From Pseudomonadota bacterium (GTDB lineage Bacteria; Pseudomonadota; Alphaproteobacteria; Rhizobiales; Xanthobacteraceae), in NCBI GenBank assembly GCA_023423415.1, contig JAFAFP010000172.1, forward strand, positions 1 through 64,000: 64,000 nucleotides of DNA, written 5' to 3'. Numbering within the stretch: the stretch's first letter is position 1; each line of letters starts with the position of its first letter. Shown here piece after piece: positions 37,524 to 46,851 of this stretch. The notes below the pieces were generated by a model. It was not told where the DNA came from, did no database searches, and was given only the letters and a program-made list of their open reading frames with translations. Position numbers and translations under genes: made by a program.

Positions 37524-40500
37524 TCAACTTGTCACTTTGGCCGGCGTTTTCTGCGTTTTCCGCGATTTTCGCCATTCCTCGAAGCGCTGGATCACCACGA
37601 ACAGCGACGGGACAAACAGCACCGCGAGACAGGTCGAGGCCAGCATGCCGCTGAACACGGTGATGCCGATCGATTTGCGGGCGCTGGCCCCCGCCCCGGT
37701 CGCCAGCACCAGCGGGACCATGCTGATGATGAAGGCGAAGGATGTCATCAGGATCGCGCGAAACCGCGCTTGCGCGGCGCCGATGGCGGATTCTTCGATC
37801 GGCTTGCCATCACGCACGCGCCATTCGCGCGCAACCTCGACGATCAGGATCGCGTTCTTCGCAGCAAGCGCGATCAGCAGGACGAGACCGATCTGCGTAT
37901 AGAGATTGTTGTCGACACCGAGACTCTTCAGCGCAACGACGGGGCCAACCAGCGCAAGCGGCACAGACAGGATAATCGACACCGGCGCGTACCAGCTTTC
38001 ATATTGTCCGGCGAGCACGAGATAGACGAGCAGCATCGCCAGCGCGAGTACGATGTACAACTGATTGCCGACCGCCTTTTCCTGGTACGACATCGCCGTC
38101 CATTCATATCCGGTGCCGGGCGGCAAGGTGCGCTGCGCGACCTGCTCCATCAGCGCAATCGCCTCGCCCGAGGAAAAGCCCGCGGCCGGCAAACCGACCA
38201 CCGATGACGACGGATAGAGATTATAGAGGCTGATCAGCGACGGTCCGACCGTCGGCACGATTTTCACCAATGTGCCGATCGGCACCATGTCGCCCTTGTC
38301 GTTACGCACCGACAGGAGATCGATGTCGCTCGGCCGCAAACGGAAATTCGCCTCGGCCTGCACATAGACCTGGAAAGTCCGGCCGAACTTGTTGAACTGA
38401 GCGACATAGCTCGAGCCGAGATAGCTGGCGATGGTCTGGAACAGGCTATCGACCGATACGCCGAGCGTCTGCGCCTTCACCCGATCGACTTCGACCGCGA
38501 GTTGCGGCACGTCGGCCCGGAACGAGGTCTGCACGCGCTGCAGGCCGCTCTGGCTTTGCGCATTGCTGACAACGGCGTTGGTGACGGCCTGCAGCTTGGT
38601 GAAATCGAACGATCCGTCACGCATCTGGATCTGCATCGTGAAACCGCCGGCATTGCCGATGCCCTGGATCGGCGGCGGCGGCAGCACGTTCACCTTCGCG
38701 CCCATGATCTGGTCAAAGTCGTGCGTCAGCTTGGTGAACAGCGGCCGCAATTGCTCGTCCTGGCCGCGCTCGTCCCAATCCTTGAGCACGATATAGACAA
38801 CGCCCGCACTTGATAGCGTTGCGTTGTTGTCGAGCGCCGACACACCGGCGATCGACAACGCGCTCTCCACGCCCGGCGTCTTGCGCGCGATGTCCGAAAC
38901 CTGCGTCAGCACCTCGTTGGTGCGCTCGAGCGAGGCGCCATCCGGCAGTTGCACGGTCGCGAGCAGATAGCCCTGATCCTCGATCGGCAAAAAGCCGGTC
39001 GGAATGCGCGAGAGACCGTAACCGGCGGCTGCAATGATCGCCAACGCGACCACCGCAGCGATGCCTGCATGCCGCACCATGCCGCCGATCAGCCGCAGAT
39101 AGCCGCGCTCGCAGGCGGCATAGATGCGGTTGAAGCCGCGGAAGATGAAATTACGCTTCTCCTCGGGCACTGCAGGCCGCAGCCACAGCGCGCATTGCGT
39201 CGGCTTCAGCGTCGCCGCATTGATGGCGCTGAGCAACGCGGTTGCGGCGATCACCAGTGCGAATTGGGCATACATTTGCCCGGTGAGGCCCGGCAAGAAC
39301 GCGGCCGGGATGAATACCGCCATCAGGACCAGCGTGATGCCGACGATTGGCGCGAACAGTTCGTCCATCGCCTTGATCGCCGCATCATGGCCGTTCATGC
39401 CACGCTCGATATTATGCGCCGCGCCCTCCACCACCACGATCGCATCATCGACCACGATGCCGATGGCCAGGACCAGCGCGAACAACGTCGACAGATTGAC
39501 GGTGAAGCCGAGGGCCGCCATCGCCGCAAAGGCGCCAATGATCGTCACCGGCACGGTCGTCGCGGGCACCAGCATCGCTCGCCAGTCCTGCAGGAACAGC
39601 ACGATCACGATCAGCACCAGAATCGCGGCTTCGAACAGCGTCTTGTAAACCTCGTTGATCGAGGCATTGACGAACTTGGTCGTGTCGAACGGGATGCTGC
39701 TGGCGATACCCGGCGGGAATGCCTTGGCCAGTTCCGCCATTTTCTTGTCGACGGCCTGCTTCACCTGCAGCGCATTCGCGCCGGGTGACTGGAAGATGCC
39801 GAGCGCGGCCGCCGGCTGACCATCCTGCGTGAAAATCTGACTGTAGGTCTGCGCACCGAGTTCGACACGACCGACATCGCGGACCCGCGTGAGTTCGCCG
39901 CCGGCGCCTTCGCCGGTCTTCACCACCACGTTCTCGTACTCGCTGACTTCGCTGAGCCGGCCCGAGATATCGATGGTGTACTGGAAATTCTGCCCCGAAG
40001 GCGTTGGCGGCGCACCGATCTGCCCGGCGGTCACCTGCTGGCTTTGCGCCTGCAGCGCCTTGATCACATCGCCCGGAGTCAGCGAGCGCGCCTTCAGCTT
40101 TTCCGGATCGAGCCACACGCGCATCGAATATTGGCCGGCGCCGAACACCGTGACGTTGCCGACGCCCGGCACGCGCGACAGCTCGTCACGCAGGCTGATC
40201 GTACCGTAATTGGCGAGATAGAGGCTGTCGCGGCTTTTGTCCGGCGAGGTCAGCGTGACGAACATCAGGATTGCGGTCGACTTCTTCTGCACCGTGACGC
40301 CCTGCGCCTGGACCGCCTGCGGCAGCGACGACAGCGCGCTCGACACGCGGTTCTGCACCAGCACCTGCGCGAAGTTCAGATCGGTGCCGATCTTGAAAGT
40401 CACCGTCAGCGTATAGGTACCGTCGGCGGCGCTGGTAGACTGCATGTAGATCATGTCCTCGACGCCGTTGACCTGCTGCTCGATCGGCAGCGCAACGGTA

Positions 40501-40679
40501 TCGATGACGACGCGCGCGCTCGCGCCCGGATAGCGTGTCTGCACCTGCACGGTCGGCGGCGTGACATCCGGGTATTGCGAGATCGGCAGATTGATCAACG
40601 CGACAAGGCCGATCACGACCATCAGGATCGCGAGCACATTCGCGAGAACCGGACGTTCGATGAAGAATTTCGAGATCAT
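37524..40679 (-). CDS. RND multidrug efflux transporter, HAE1/AcrB family
   Basis: 1051-aa inner-membrane proton-driven exporter, full AcrB length. It shows the N-terminal FFIERPVLANVLAIL start, twelve helices, two large periplasmic loops and the TM4 proton-relay motif GIVVDDAIVVVEG with paired Asp. Together with the upstream membrane-fusion protein it needs an outer-membrane TolC-type channel not encoded here. A long inverted repeat separates the two genes. Confidence 0.94.
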   Translation of the reverse strand: MISKFFIERPVLANVLAILMVVIGLVALINLPISQYPDVTPPTVQVQTRYPGASARVVIDTVALPIEQQVNGVEDMIYMQSTSAADGTYTLTVTFKIGTDLNFAQVLVQNRVSSALSSLPQAVQAQGVTVQKKSTAILMFVTLTSPDKSRDSLYLANYGTISLRDELSRVPGVGNVTVFGAGQYSMRVWLDPEKLKARSLTPGDVIKALQAQSQQVTAGQIGAPPTPSGQNFQYTIDISGRLSEVSEYENVVVKTGEGAGGELTRVRDVGRVELGAQTYSQIFTQDGQPAAALGIFQSPGANALQVKQAVDKKMAELAKAFPPGIASSIPFDTTKFVNASINEVYKTLFEAAILVLIVIVLFLQDWRAMLVPATTVPVTIIGAFAAMAALGFTVNLSTLFALVLAIGIVVDDAIVVVEGAAHNIERGMNGHDAAIKAMDELFAPIVGITLVLMAVFIPAAFLPGLTGQMYAQFALVIAATALLSAINAATLKPTQCALWLRPAVPEEKRNFIFRGFNRIYAACERGYLRLIGGMVRHAGIAAVVALAIIAAAGYGLSRIPTGFLPIEDQGYLLATVQLPDGASLERTNEVLTQVSDIARKTPGVESALSIAGVSALDNNATLSSAGVVYIVLKDWDERGQDEQLRPLFTKLTHDFDQIMGAKVNVLPPPPIQGIGNAGGFTMQIQMRDGSFDFTKLQAVTNAVVSNAQSQSGLQRVQTSFRADVPQLAVEVDRVKAQTLGVSVDSLFQTIASYLGSSYVAQFNKFGRTFQVYVQAEANFRLRPSDIDLLSVRNDKGDMVPIGTLVKIVPTVGPSLISLYNLYPSSSVVGLPAAGFSSGEAIALMEQVAQRTLPPGTGYEWTAMSYQEKAVGNQLYIVLALAMLLVYLVLAGQYESWYAPVSIILSVPLALVGPVVALKSLGVDNNLYTQIGLVLLIALAAKNAILIVEVAREWRVRDGKPIEESAIGAAQARFRAILMTSFAFIISMVPLVLATGAGASARKSIGITVFSGMLASTCLAVLFVPSLFVVIQRFEEWRKSRKTQKTPAKVTS

Positions 40680-40680
40680 C

Positions 40681-40752
40681 TCGTGTGCCGAATCCGAAGT
40701 TCGCCCAGCTTCGCAGCGCCCTCGTTGGCGAACTTCGGATTCGAGGACACGA
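40681..40752. repeat. Long inverted repeat between RND pump genes
   Basis: Two 17-bp perfect arms (CGAATCCGAAGTTCGCC at 40689-40705 and its complement at 40727-40743) are extended by TCGTGT and ACACGA with a small bulge. On the transcript it forms a ~72-nt hairpin in the mfp-acrB gap. It could limit acrB-type expression or stabilise the upstream message; no T-tract was seen. Confidence 0.75.
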
Positions 40753-40846
40753 GTTTGCTTTCGTTTCTCATGTGGTTTGGTTCCAAAACTCCCGCTCGGA
40801 GTTTGCGGAAATTATGATGGGAGAACCACCACATGAGCTGCTCCGC

Positions 40847-41992
40847 CTATTTCGACGGTGCCGCTGCCGCCGCCTGAAGTTTTGGATCGACCTTCTGGCC
40901 CGGGATCGCACGCATCAGGCCATCGACGACAACGCGATCGTCCGGCTTAAGCCCGCTCAAAATCACCCGCATCCCAGCGGACTGCCGGCCCGGCTCGACC
41001 TTGCGCTGCTCGACCACATTGTCGGCATTGACGACGAGCACATAACGGCCGCCCTGATCGCTGCCGAGCGCGGCATCGGGCACCAGCAGCGATTCCTTTG
41101 CGGGACCCGGCACGCGCACGCGCACGAAATAGCCCGGCAACAGCATGCCTTTGGGGTTGGACAGCACACCGCGCACTGCCAGCGTGCCAGTACCGGCACT
41201 CACGCTCGGTGCGGCATAGTCGAGCTTGCCCTCATGCGGGAAGCCGCTTTCGGTCTGCAACCCGACCTGCAGCGGGTAGTTCAGGACATCACTCGTGCTT
41301 TCACCGCGCTTGGCGCGCTCTTCGCGGATGCGCAGCACGTCCTGCTCGCTGACATTGAAATTCGCATAGATCGGATCGAGCTGCACGATGGTCGCAAGCT
41401 TGGTCGGCGTGTTGTTGGCGCCGACATATTCGCCGACCGACACCTGACGGGCGGTGACGACACCGTCGAACGGCGCCGAAACCTGCGTATATCCATAATT
41501 GATCTCGGCAAGATCGGTGTTCGCCTTCGCTTGCTCAAGATTGGCCTTATCCGTATCCCGCTGCGCCAACGCCTTGTCGTAATTCGCCTGGGACGACACG
41601 CCCCGCGCCAGCAAATCTTTCTGGCGCACGAATTCGGTTTCGGATTGAACCAAAGCCGCCTTGGCTGCTTCTTCGGCCGCTTTGGCCTGATCCACCTTGA
41701 CCTTGTAGGGCTCAGGCTCGATCAGAAAGAGCGGCGTGCCCTTTTTTACCAGCGCACCGTCCTCATACTGGATCGCTTGCACGAAACCTGGAATGCGCGC
41801 GACAAGATCGACGGTGTTCACCGCGGCAAGCGTTCCGGTCTCTTCCAGATAACCGATGACGTTTTCTCTGACCGGGTTGGCGACGACCACCTGAGGCGGC
41901 GGCGGCGGCACATAACGGTTGGGTTCTTCGCATCCCGTCAACAGAACGGGCACGGCAACGGCAAACCAAAGCTGATTTCTGACCCGGCGCAT
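40847..41992 (-). CDS. RND efflux membrane-fusion lipoprotein (AcrA/MexA family)
   Basis: 381-aa periplasmic adaptor with a lipoprotein signal ending at the lipobox LLTGC (Cys about 21). Barrel-sandwich hybrid, alpha-hairpin and beta-barrel/MP domains appear in order (RIPGFVQAIQ, AKAAEEAAKAALVQSETEFVRQ, then VTARQVSVGEYVG). It is the first gene of the pump operon. No regulator gene is adjacent. Confidence 0.9.
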   Translation of the reverse strand: MRRVRNQLWFAVAVPVLLTGCEEPNRYVPPPPPQVVVANPVRENVIGYLEETGTLAAVNTVDLVARIPGFVQAIQYEDGALVKKGTPLFLIEPEPYKVKVDQAKAAEEAAKAALVQSETEFVRQKDLLARGVSSQANYDKALAQRDTDKANLEQAKANTDLAEINYGYTQVSAPFDGVVTARQVSVGEYVGANNTPTKLATIVQLDPIYANFNVSEQDVLRIREERAKRGESTSDVLNYPLQVGLQTESGFPHEGKLDYAAPSVSAGTGTLAVRGVLSNPKGMLLPGYFVRVRVPGPAKESLLVPDAALGSDQGGRYVLVVNADNVVEQRKVEPGRQSAGMRVILSGLKPDDRVVVDGLMRAIPGQKVDPKLQAAAAAPSK

Positions 41993-42105
41993 ATCTCACA
42001 CAATCCTGCGCCGTCGAAATTTTGGCAAGCGCCAAAACGAAACCGGCGCCCACTTTCGCAAATCGCGCAACGTGGACGCCGGTCTACACAAAATTTGTAT
42101 ACGGC

Positions 42106-42594
42106 TTATGAACTGGCGTTCAACACTGTCACCGCACGGCGGTTCTGAGACCAGCACGAAATGTCGTTACACACCGCGACCGGCCGCTCCTTGCCGTAGG
42201 AGATCGTCCGCATGCGCTGCGGGTTCACACCGCGCGAGGCGAGATATTCGCGCACCGTTTGCGCACGACGCGCGCCAAGAGCGATGTTGTATTCGCGGGT
42301 GCCGCGTTCGTCGGCGTGACCCTCGATCGTGAAGGTGTATTGCGAATAGCGGTTCAACCACTGCGCCTGATTGTCGAGCGTCGCTCGCCCCTGCGCCGTC
42401 AGGCCGGTCTGATCGGATTCGAAGAAAACGCGGTCGCCAACATTGACCACGAAGTCCTGCTGACTGCCGGGCGTCGCAGCGCCGGCTGCACCGAACTGAT
42501 CGTTCGGCTTGTTCGCACATGCAGACACCGCGAGCGACGCGGCGAGGACACCAACCACGCTCAAGAAGCGCAGGGACCGTGTGAAAGAAATCAT
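42106..42594 (-). CDS. pal: Peptidoglycan-associated lipoprotein Pal
   Basis: 162-aa outer-membrane lipoprotein of the Tol-Pal system. The signal ends at lipobox VSAC, followed by the OmpA-like peptidoglycan-binding domain (EGHADERGTREYNIALGARRA near 90-110). The ATG at 42594 (MISFTRS) is chosen because the signal peptide begins there; a longer frame at 42669 is unlikely. It is separated from tolB by 336 nt, an unusually wide gap. Confidence 0.93.
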   Translation of the reverse strand: MISFTRSLRFLSVVGVLAASLAVSACANKPNDQFGAAGAATPGSQQDFVVNVGDRVFFESDQTGLTAQGRATLDNQAQWLNRYSQYTFTIEGHADERGTREYNIALGARRAQTVREYLASRGVNPQRMRTISYGKERPVAVCNDISCWSQNRRAVTVLNASS

Positions 42595-42930
42595 CCCGGT
42601 GACTCCGTTTACTTTACCGGACACTTTCCAAAGGTCTAACCCGCGTTCGTTAAGCGAACGTTCCATCAACCTTGATCAGACCTTTCGAAGAACCCCCAAA
42701 TGCGACCAGAGGCCGCAAACCATCGTTAATGGTTAACAGACGGTTATTGCCTAAAATACGGCAGAAACGACTTTTTCTCGTTGTTAATGGGCCGGTGTGG
42801 CGAAGCAGTGCCACTTCGCCGGCAACGCGGCCCAGAGCCCCCGGCTTTGTTGGAATCCAGGCTGGGTTCCAGGTTTTTGTTTTGACGCGCTTTCTCACGC
42901 GAACCGGCGCCCGCTTCGCTCGAAAACGCT
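42595..42930. other. 336-nt non-coding gap between tolB and pal
   Basis: No gene seen. Contents: a perfect palindrome CGTTCG-TTAAG-CGAACG at 42644-42660; a GTTAA-TG-GTTAAC-type AT-rich site near 42725; and a TGGAATCCAGGCTGGGTTCCA-type inverted repeat around 42850. The gap suggests a separate pal promoter rather than one tolQRAB-pal message. Confidence 0.5.
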
Positions 42931-44283
42931 TTAGGACAACAACGGCGACCAGGCCGGATCTGATGCAAAACTGGGCGTCGGGATGCGCTGCTCATTACGA
43001 CCGGTGATATCGACCGAGTAAAGCTGCGGACCGGGCGAACCGGTTCCCTCGCGGAAGAACATGATCACACGGCCGTTGGGCGCGAAGGTCGGGCCTTCGT
43101 TGTGGTAACCTTCGGTCAGGATGCGTTCGCCCGAACCGTCGGTGCGCATGATGCCGATGGCAAACCGTCCGCCGCCCTGCTTGGTGAAGGCGATGGCATC
43201 ACCGCGCGGCGACCAGACCGGAGTTGAATAGGAACCCTCGCCGAAGCTGATGCGCTGCGCGTTGCCGCCAGTCGACGGCATGACGTAAATCTGCTGCGAA
43301 CCACCGCGATCGGATTCGAAACAGATGCGCGTGCCATCCGGCGAATAGGACGGCGCGGTATCGATCGCAGGCGATTGCGTCAGCCGCGTGGTGTTGCGCG
43401 AACGCAGATCCATCGTGAACAGATTCGAGTTCGAGCCTTGCTGCAGGCTCATGATCACGCGCTGGCCATCCGGCGAGAAGCGCGGCGAGAAGGTCATGCC
43501 GGGGAAGTTGCCGACGATTTCGCGCTGGTTGGTTTCGATGTTCAGGAGATAAACGCGCGGATCGCCCTGCCCGAACGACATGTAGGTGATTTCCTGCGTC
43601 GACGGCGAGAACCGCGGCGTCAGCACAAGATCTTCGCCGCGGGTCAGATAGCGCACATTGGCGCCGTCCTGATCCATGATTGCCAAACGCTTTATACGGC
43701 GATCCTTCGGACCGCTTTCGTCGACGAACACGATGCGCGTGTCAAAATAGCCTTTCTCACCCGTGAGACGCTCATAGATCGCGTCCGAGATGATGTGGCC
43801 GATGCGCCGCCAGTTGTCGGGCGATGTGAAATACTGCTGGCCGGCCTGCTGCTGGCCGCCGAATACGTCCCACAGACGAAACTCCGAACGCAGCCGGCCA
43901 TCGCCTTGGCGCGTGACGCGGCCGGTGACCAGCGCCTGCGCATTGATCGCGCGCCAGTCCGGAAATTTTGGTGCAACGTCAGGATTGGAGATCTTCTCGA
44001 TATACGCGGCCGGATCGATCGGCGCGAACAGACCGGAGCGACGCAGATTGTTGGTGATGATGCCGGTGACATTGCGCGCAACCTCGGCATCGGGCCCCGT
44101 GCCACCCGCGAAATCCGGCAGCGCGATCGGCAAGGGCTTGAATTGGCCTTCCGTGATCTGAACGCGCACCTGCGCCATCGCGGTGCGCGCGTCAAATGCA
44201 GCAGCGCCAAATGCGCTCGCGCCCAACAACAGCGCGCCCCGCCGCGTCACACCCAAGCGTTTCATCGCATTGTGATCCGTCAT
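42931..44283 (-). CDS. tolB: Tol-Pal system beta-propeller protein TolB
   Basis: 450-aa periplasmic protein with an N-terminal signal containing a twin-arginine-like VTRRGALLLG segment, an N-terminal alpha/beta domain, and a C-terminal six-bladed WD40-type propeller. Repeated PRFSPDG- and SPDGTRI-type blades are visible. It interacts with Pal and TolA. The ATG abuts the stop of tolA (no gap). Confidence 0.94.
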   Translation of the reverse strand: MTDHNAMKRLGVTRRGALLLGASAFGAAAFDARTAMAQVRVQITEGQFKPLPIALPDFAGGTGPDAEVARNVTGIITNNLRRSGLFAPIDPAAYIEKISNPDVAPKFPDWRAINAQALVTGRVTRQGDGRLRSEFRLWDVFGGQQQAGQQYFTSPDNWRRIGHIISDAIYERLTGEKGYFDTRIVFVDESGPKDRRIKRLAIMDQDGANVRYLTRGEDLVLTPRFSPSTQEITYMSFGQGDPRVYLLNIETNQREIVGNFPGMTFSPRFSPDGQRVIMSLQQGSNSNLFTMDLRSRNTTRLTQSPAIDTAPSYSPDGTRICFESDRGGSQQIYVMPSTGGNAQRISFGEGSYSTPVWSPRGDAIAFTKQGGGRFAIGIMRTDGSGERILTEGYHNEGPTFAPNGRVIMFFREGTGSPGPQLYSVDITGRNEQRIPTPSFASDPAWSPLLS

Positions 44284-45225
44284 TTAATATCCGTACATCG
44301 TCTTTTCGTCGAAATCGATCATGATTTCGCGCCAGTTATTGTAGGTTTCCTTGCGGAAGAAATTGAACGGCTCGGTCGCGAGCACTGCGCGGACTGCGGC
44401 GTCGCGTTGCGCTTCGAAATTGGCGCCGCGCCCGGTTGTCACCACCTGCGGCGGCGAAGCCAGCCGACCGTCCGGCGTCAATCGGATCACCAATGTGATG
44501 ATCATTTTGTCGGCCGTGTACGGAACGGACCAGTTCCGTCTCAGACGCGCTATGAGAATGTCCATTTCACTTTGTGACAGCGACGCGGCTGTTGCGGTCG
44601 GAGCGCCGAGCGAGGCAGTCTGATTCACGGTCTCGCCGGTCGCAGCGCGACGCGTCGGCTCGCGTTTGTCGAGCAACGCCGAGATCTTCGAGGGATCGAA
44701 TTTCGGCTGCGGCTTGGGCGGCTCCGGCTTCTTCGGCGGGGTCGGCACCGGCTTGGCCTCGGCCTGCTTCTGCTCGTCCTTCTTCTTGCTGTCGTCCTTC
44801 TTCAGGGCTTCGGCAATCGGATCGACTTTCGGCTCGGGCTGTTTCGGCTCGGGCTTGGCTTCCGCCTTGGGCTGCGGCTTCGGCGGCTCAGGCTTGGCCT
44901 TGGGCTCGGGCTTTTGCGGCTTCTCGACCGGCGGCGGAGTCGGCTCGCTCTTGGTCGCCTCGACTTCCTTCTTTTCGGTGACCTTCGCGGTGTGATCCTC
45001 GGGCGGCTTCTTCTCGCCCTGCTTCTCGACCAGCGGCTTCGGCGCTTCCTGCTTCGGCGCGGTCTTGGAGCCTTGAGTCATCTGGCTGAGTTCGGACGCC
45101 GAAATCACATCGACCGCGATCGAATCCGGAGTCTTCGACTCAAGAGGATTGGCCGTGAATGTCAGCACCGCCCACAGCAATGCCGTGGCATGCGCGACAC
45201 TCGATATGGTGAGCCCCGTCCTCAT
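44284..45225 (-). CDS. tolA: Tol-Pal system protein TolA
   Basis: 313-aa protein: short cytoplasmic start, one membrane helix (about 7-27), a long Lys/Pro/Glu-rich region (about 55-190) and a C-terminal TonB/TolA-like beta domain from about 220 (LSQSEMDILIARLRRNWSVP). The Lys/Pro/Glu region replaces the long Ala-rich helix of E. coli TolA. It links TolQ-TolR to TolB and Pal. Confidence 0.9.
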   Translation of the reverse strand: MRTGLTISSVAHATALLWAVLTFTANPLESKTPDSIAVDVISASELSQMTQGSKTAPKQEAPKPLVEKQGEKKPPEDHTAKVTEKKEVEATKSEPTPPPVEKPQKPEPKAKPEPPKPQPKAEAKPEPKQPEPKVDPIAEALKKDDSKKKDEQKQAEAKPVPTPPKKPEPPKPQPKFDPSKISALLDKREPTRRAATGETVNQTASLGAPTATAASLSQSEMDILIARLRRNWSVPYTADKMIITLVIRLTPDGRLASPPQVVTTGRGANFEAQRDAAVRAVLATEPFNFFRKETYNNWREIMIDFDEKTMYGY

Positions 45226-45240
45226 TGCGTACGGATGATC

Positions 45241-45693
45241 TTACGTCCCCTGCTCGACCTCGGTGACAAGCGCGACACGACGGAAGCCGGCCGCCGAGAG
45301 CCGCCCCATCACCCGCATCACCGTGCCGTAATTCACGCCCTTGTCGCCGCGCACGAAAATACGCTCGTCGCTACCGCCACGCGCGTCCGTGATCGCCTTC
45401 AGCTTCGGGACCAGCTCATCGACCTTGATCTCGGTGTTCATCAGGTAGACTTCGCCCTTGGTGTTCACCGAAACGGTCAGTGGCTCACGATCCTGATCGA
45501 GGCTCTTGGCCTGCGTTTGCGGCAGGTCGATCTGCACGCCGACAGTGAGCAACGGCGCCGACACCATGAAGATGATGAGCAGCACCAGCATCACGTCGAC
45601 CATCGGGGTGACGTTGATCTCGGCCATGACCGGCTTGCGGTTATGCCGCCGCCGTCCACCGACCCCTGCGCTGCCGCCTCCACCCATTCCCAT
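45241..45693 (-). CDS. tolR: Tol-Pal system proton-channel protein TolR
   Basis: 150-aa ExbD-family protein: Gly-rich start, MAEINVTPMVDVMLVLLIIFMV membrane helix with the channel Asp (about 33), then a periplasmic domain. With TolQ it uses proton-motive force for Tol-Pal. Fifteen bases separate it from tolA and 17 from tolQ. Confidence 0.93.
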   Translation of the reverse strand: MGMGGGGSAGVGGRRRHNRKPVMAEINVTPMVDVMLVLLIIFMVSAPLLTVGVQIDLPQTQAKSLDQDREPLTVSVNTKGEVYLMNTEIKVDELVPKLKAITDARGGSDERIFVRGDKGVNYGTVMRVMGRLSAAGFRRVALVTEVEQGT

Positions 45694-45710
45694 CGCGCGC
45701 TATTCCCCCG

Positions 45711-46424
45711 TCACGTCCCGCGTTCGTCGATCTGACGCGACAGGATTGCGGAAAACTCGTCGGCGAAACCCTCCAGGCGGTGGGCCTGTTTGTTCACCTC
45801 GGCGACGAACTTGTTATAGAAAATCGTCGCCGGGATGGCGGCAACGAGGCCAATTGCGGTAGCGAACAGCGCTTCGGCGATGCCCGGCGCGACCACCGCG
45901 AGCGATGTGTTCTTCGAGGCGGCGATCGACTGGAAGCTGTTCATGATGCCCCAGACGGTGCCGAACAATCCAACGAACGGACCGGCAGAACCGACGGTCG
46001 CGAGAACCAGCAGCCGGCGTTCCAGCCGGTCGATCTCGCGGGTGATGGTGACGTCCATCACCTTGTCGATTCGGGTCTGGAGACCCGCAAACGATCGCGC
46101 CTGCCCTTCGAAGCTGCGTTTCCATTCGCGCATCGCCGCGACAAACAGTGCGGCCATCGAATGGGTCGGACGGGCGGACAGCGCGCGATACAGCTCCTCA
46201 AGCGACTGGCCGGACCAGAACGCCTGCTCGAACCGATCCATCGCGCGTTTGGTGCGAGCGAACAGAAGCAATTTGTCGATGGCGATCGCCCATACCCAGA
46301 TCGAGCAGGCGAGCAGGCCGATCATTACCAGTTTCACGACCCAGTGCGCCTGCAAAAACAGGCTAAAGATCGAAAGATCGGCGGTGACCGGCAGGGCCGA
46401 CTGCGCCACGTCGGCTGGATTCAT
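45711..46424 (-). CDS. tolQ: Tol-Pal system proton-channel protein TolQ
   Basis: 237-aa MotA/TolQ/ExbB-family inner-membrane protein with three helices: HWVVKLVMIGLLACSIWVW, then VGSAGPFVGLFGTVWGIM and ALFATAIGLVAAIPATIF. The ATG at 46424 (MNPADVAQS) is chosen; a longer frame at 46514 lacks homology-like sequence. First gene of tolQRAB. Confidence 0.93.
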   Translation of the reverse strand: MNPADVAQSALPVTADLSIFSLFLQAHWVVKLVMIGLLACSIWVWAIAIDKLLLFARTKRAMDRFEQAFWSGQSLEELYRALSARPTHSMAALFVAAMREWKRSFEGQARSFAGLQTRIDKVMDVTITREIDRLERRLLVLATVGSAGPFVGLFGTVWGIMNSFQSIAASKNTSLAVVAPGIAEALFATAIGLVAAIPATIFYNKFVAEVNKQAHRLEGFADEFSAILSRQIDERGT

Positions 46425-46783
46425 GGATATGTCCTCTTCGGATCGATTCCGCAGGTACTGTAACGTCGACTTCCTCGCGTCGGCTCGACTTCGCCGCGCA
46501 CCACGCGGGACCAAGATGGAACTGCGGGCGCCGAAACGCGGCGCGGCGCACAGTCCCGATTGTCACGAAGACGCGCCGTCTACCCCCCGGCAGAGCGACG
46601 AAATCCCCGTGAAACTTGGCCAAACTAGGGCGTCAGGCGAAACCTCTCGCCAAACTAACCAGCGCTCATTGTGGTTAAGGAAGGGTTACAATCACGCGAC
46701 GGTTTTCGTGAACGCAACGACGTGCGGCTCGTTGGCGGCTTTTCTTCCTGACGCAAATCTCGCACTGTCGATCAGCGGACCGC
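46425..46783. other. Non-coding region upstream of tolQ
   Basis: 359 nt without a gene, between tolQ and the terminator of the DUF2852 gene. It should hold the tolQRAB promoter; nothing else is recognised. Confidence 0.5.
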
Positions 46784-46821
46784 CAAAAATAATCCGCCCG
46801 CCGCAATGACGCGACGGGCGG
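46784..46821 (-). terminator. Rho-independent terminator of the DUF2852 gene
   Basis: On the minus strand a GC-rich hairpin (CCGCCCGTCGCG...GGCGGGCGG arms) is followed by ATTATTTTT. It lies about 30 bp past the DUF2852 stop and separates that transcript from tolQRAB. Confidence 0.78.
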
Positions 46822-46851
46822 TACGCACTCACACCAAAATCTGAGGTCGCG

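Noticed and set aside
40685..42148. 487-aa plus-strand frame opposite the membrane-fusion gene
   Set aside because: Shadow; His/Arg-rich composition typical of antisense frames.
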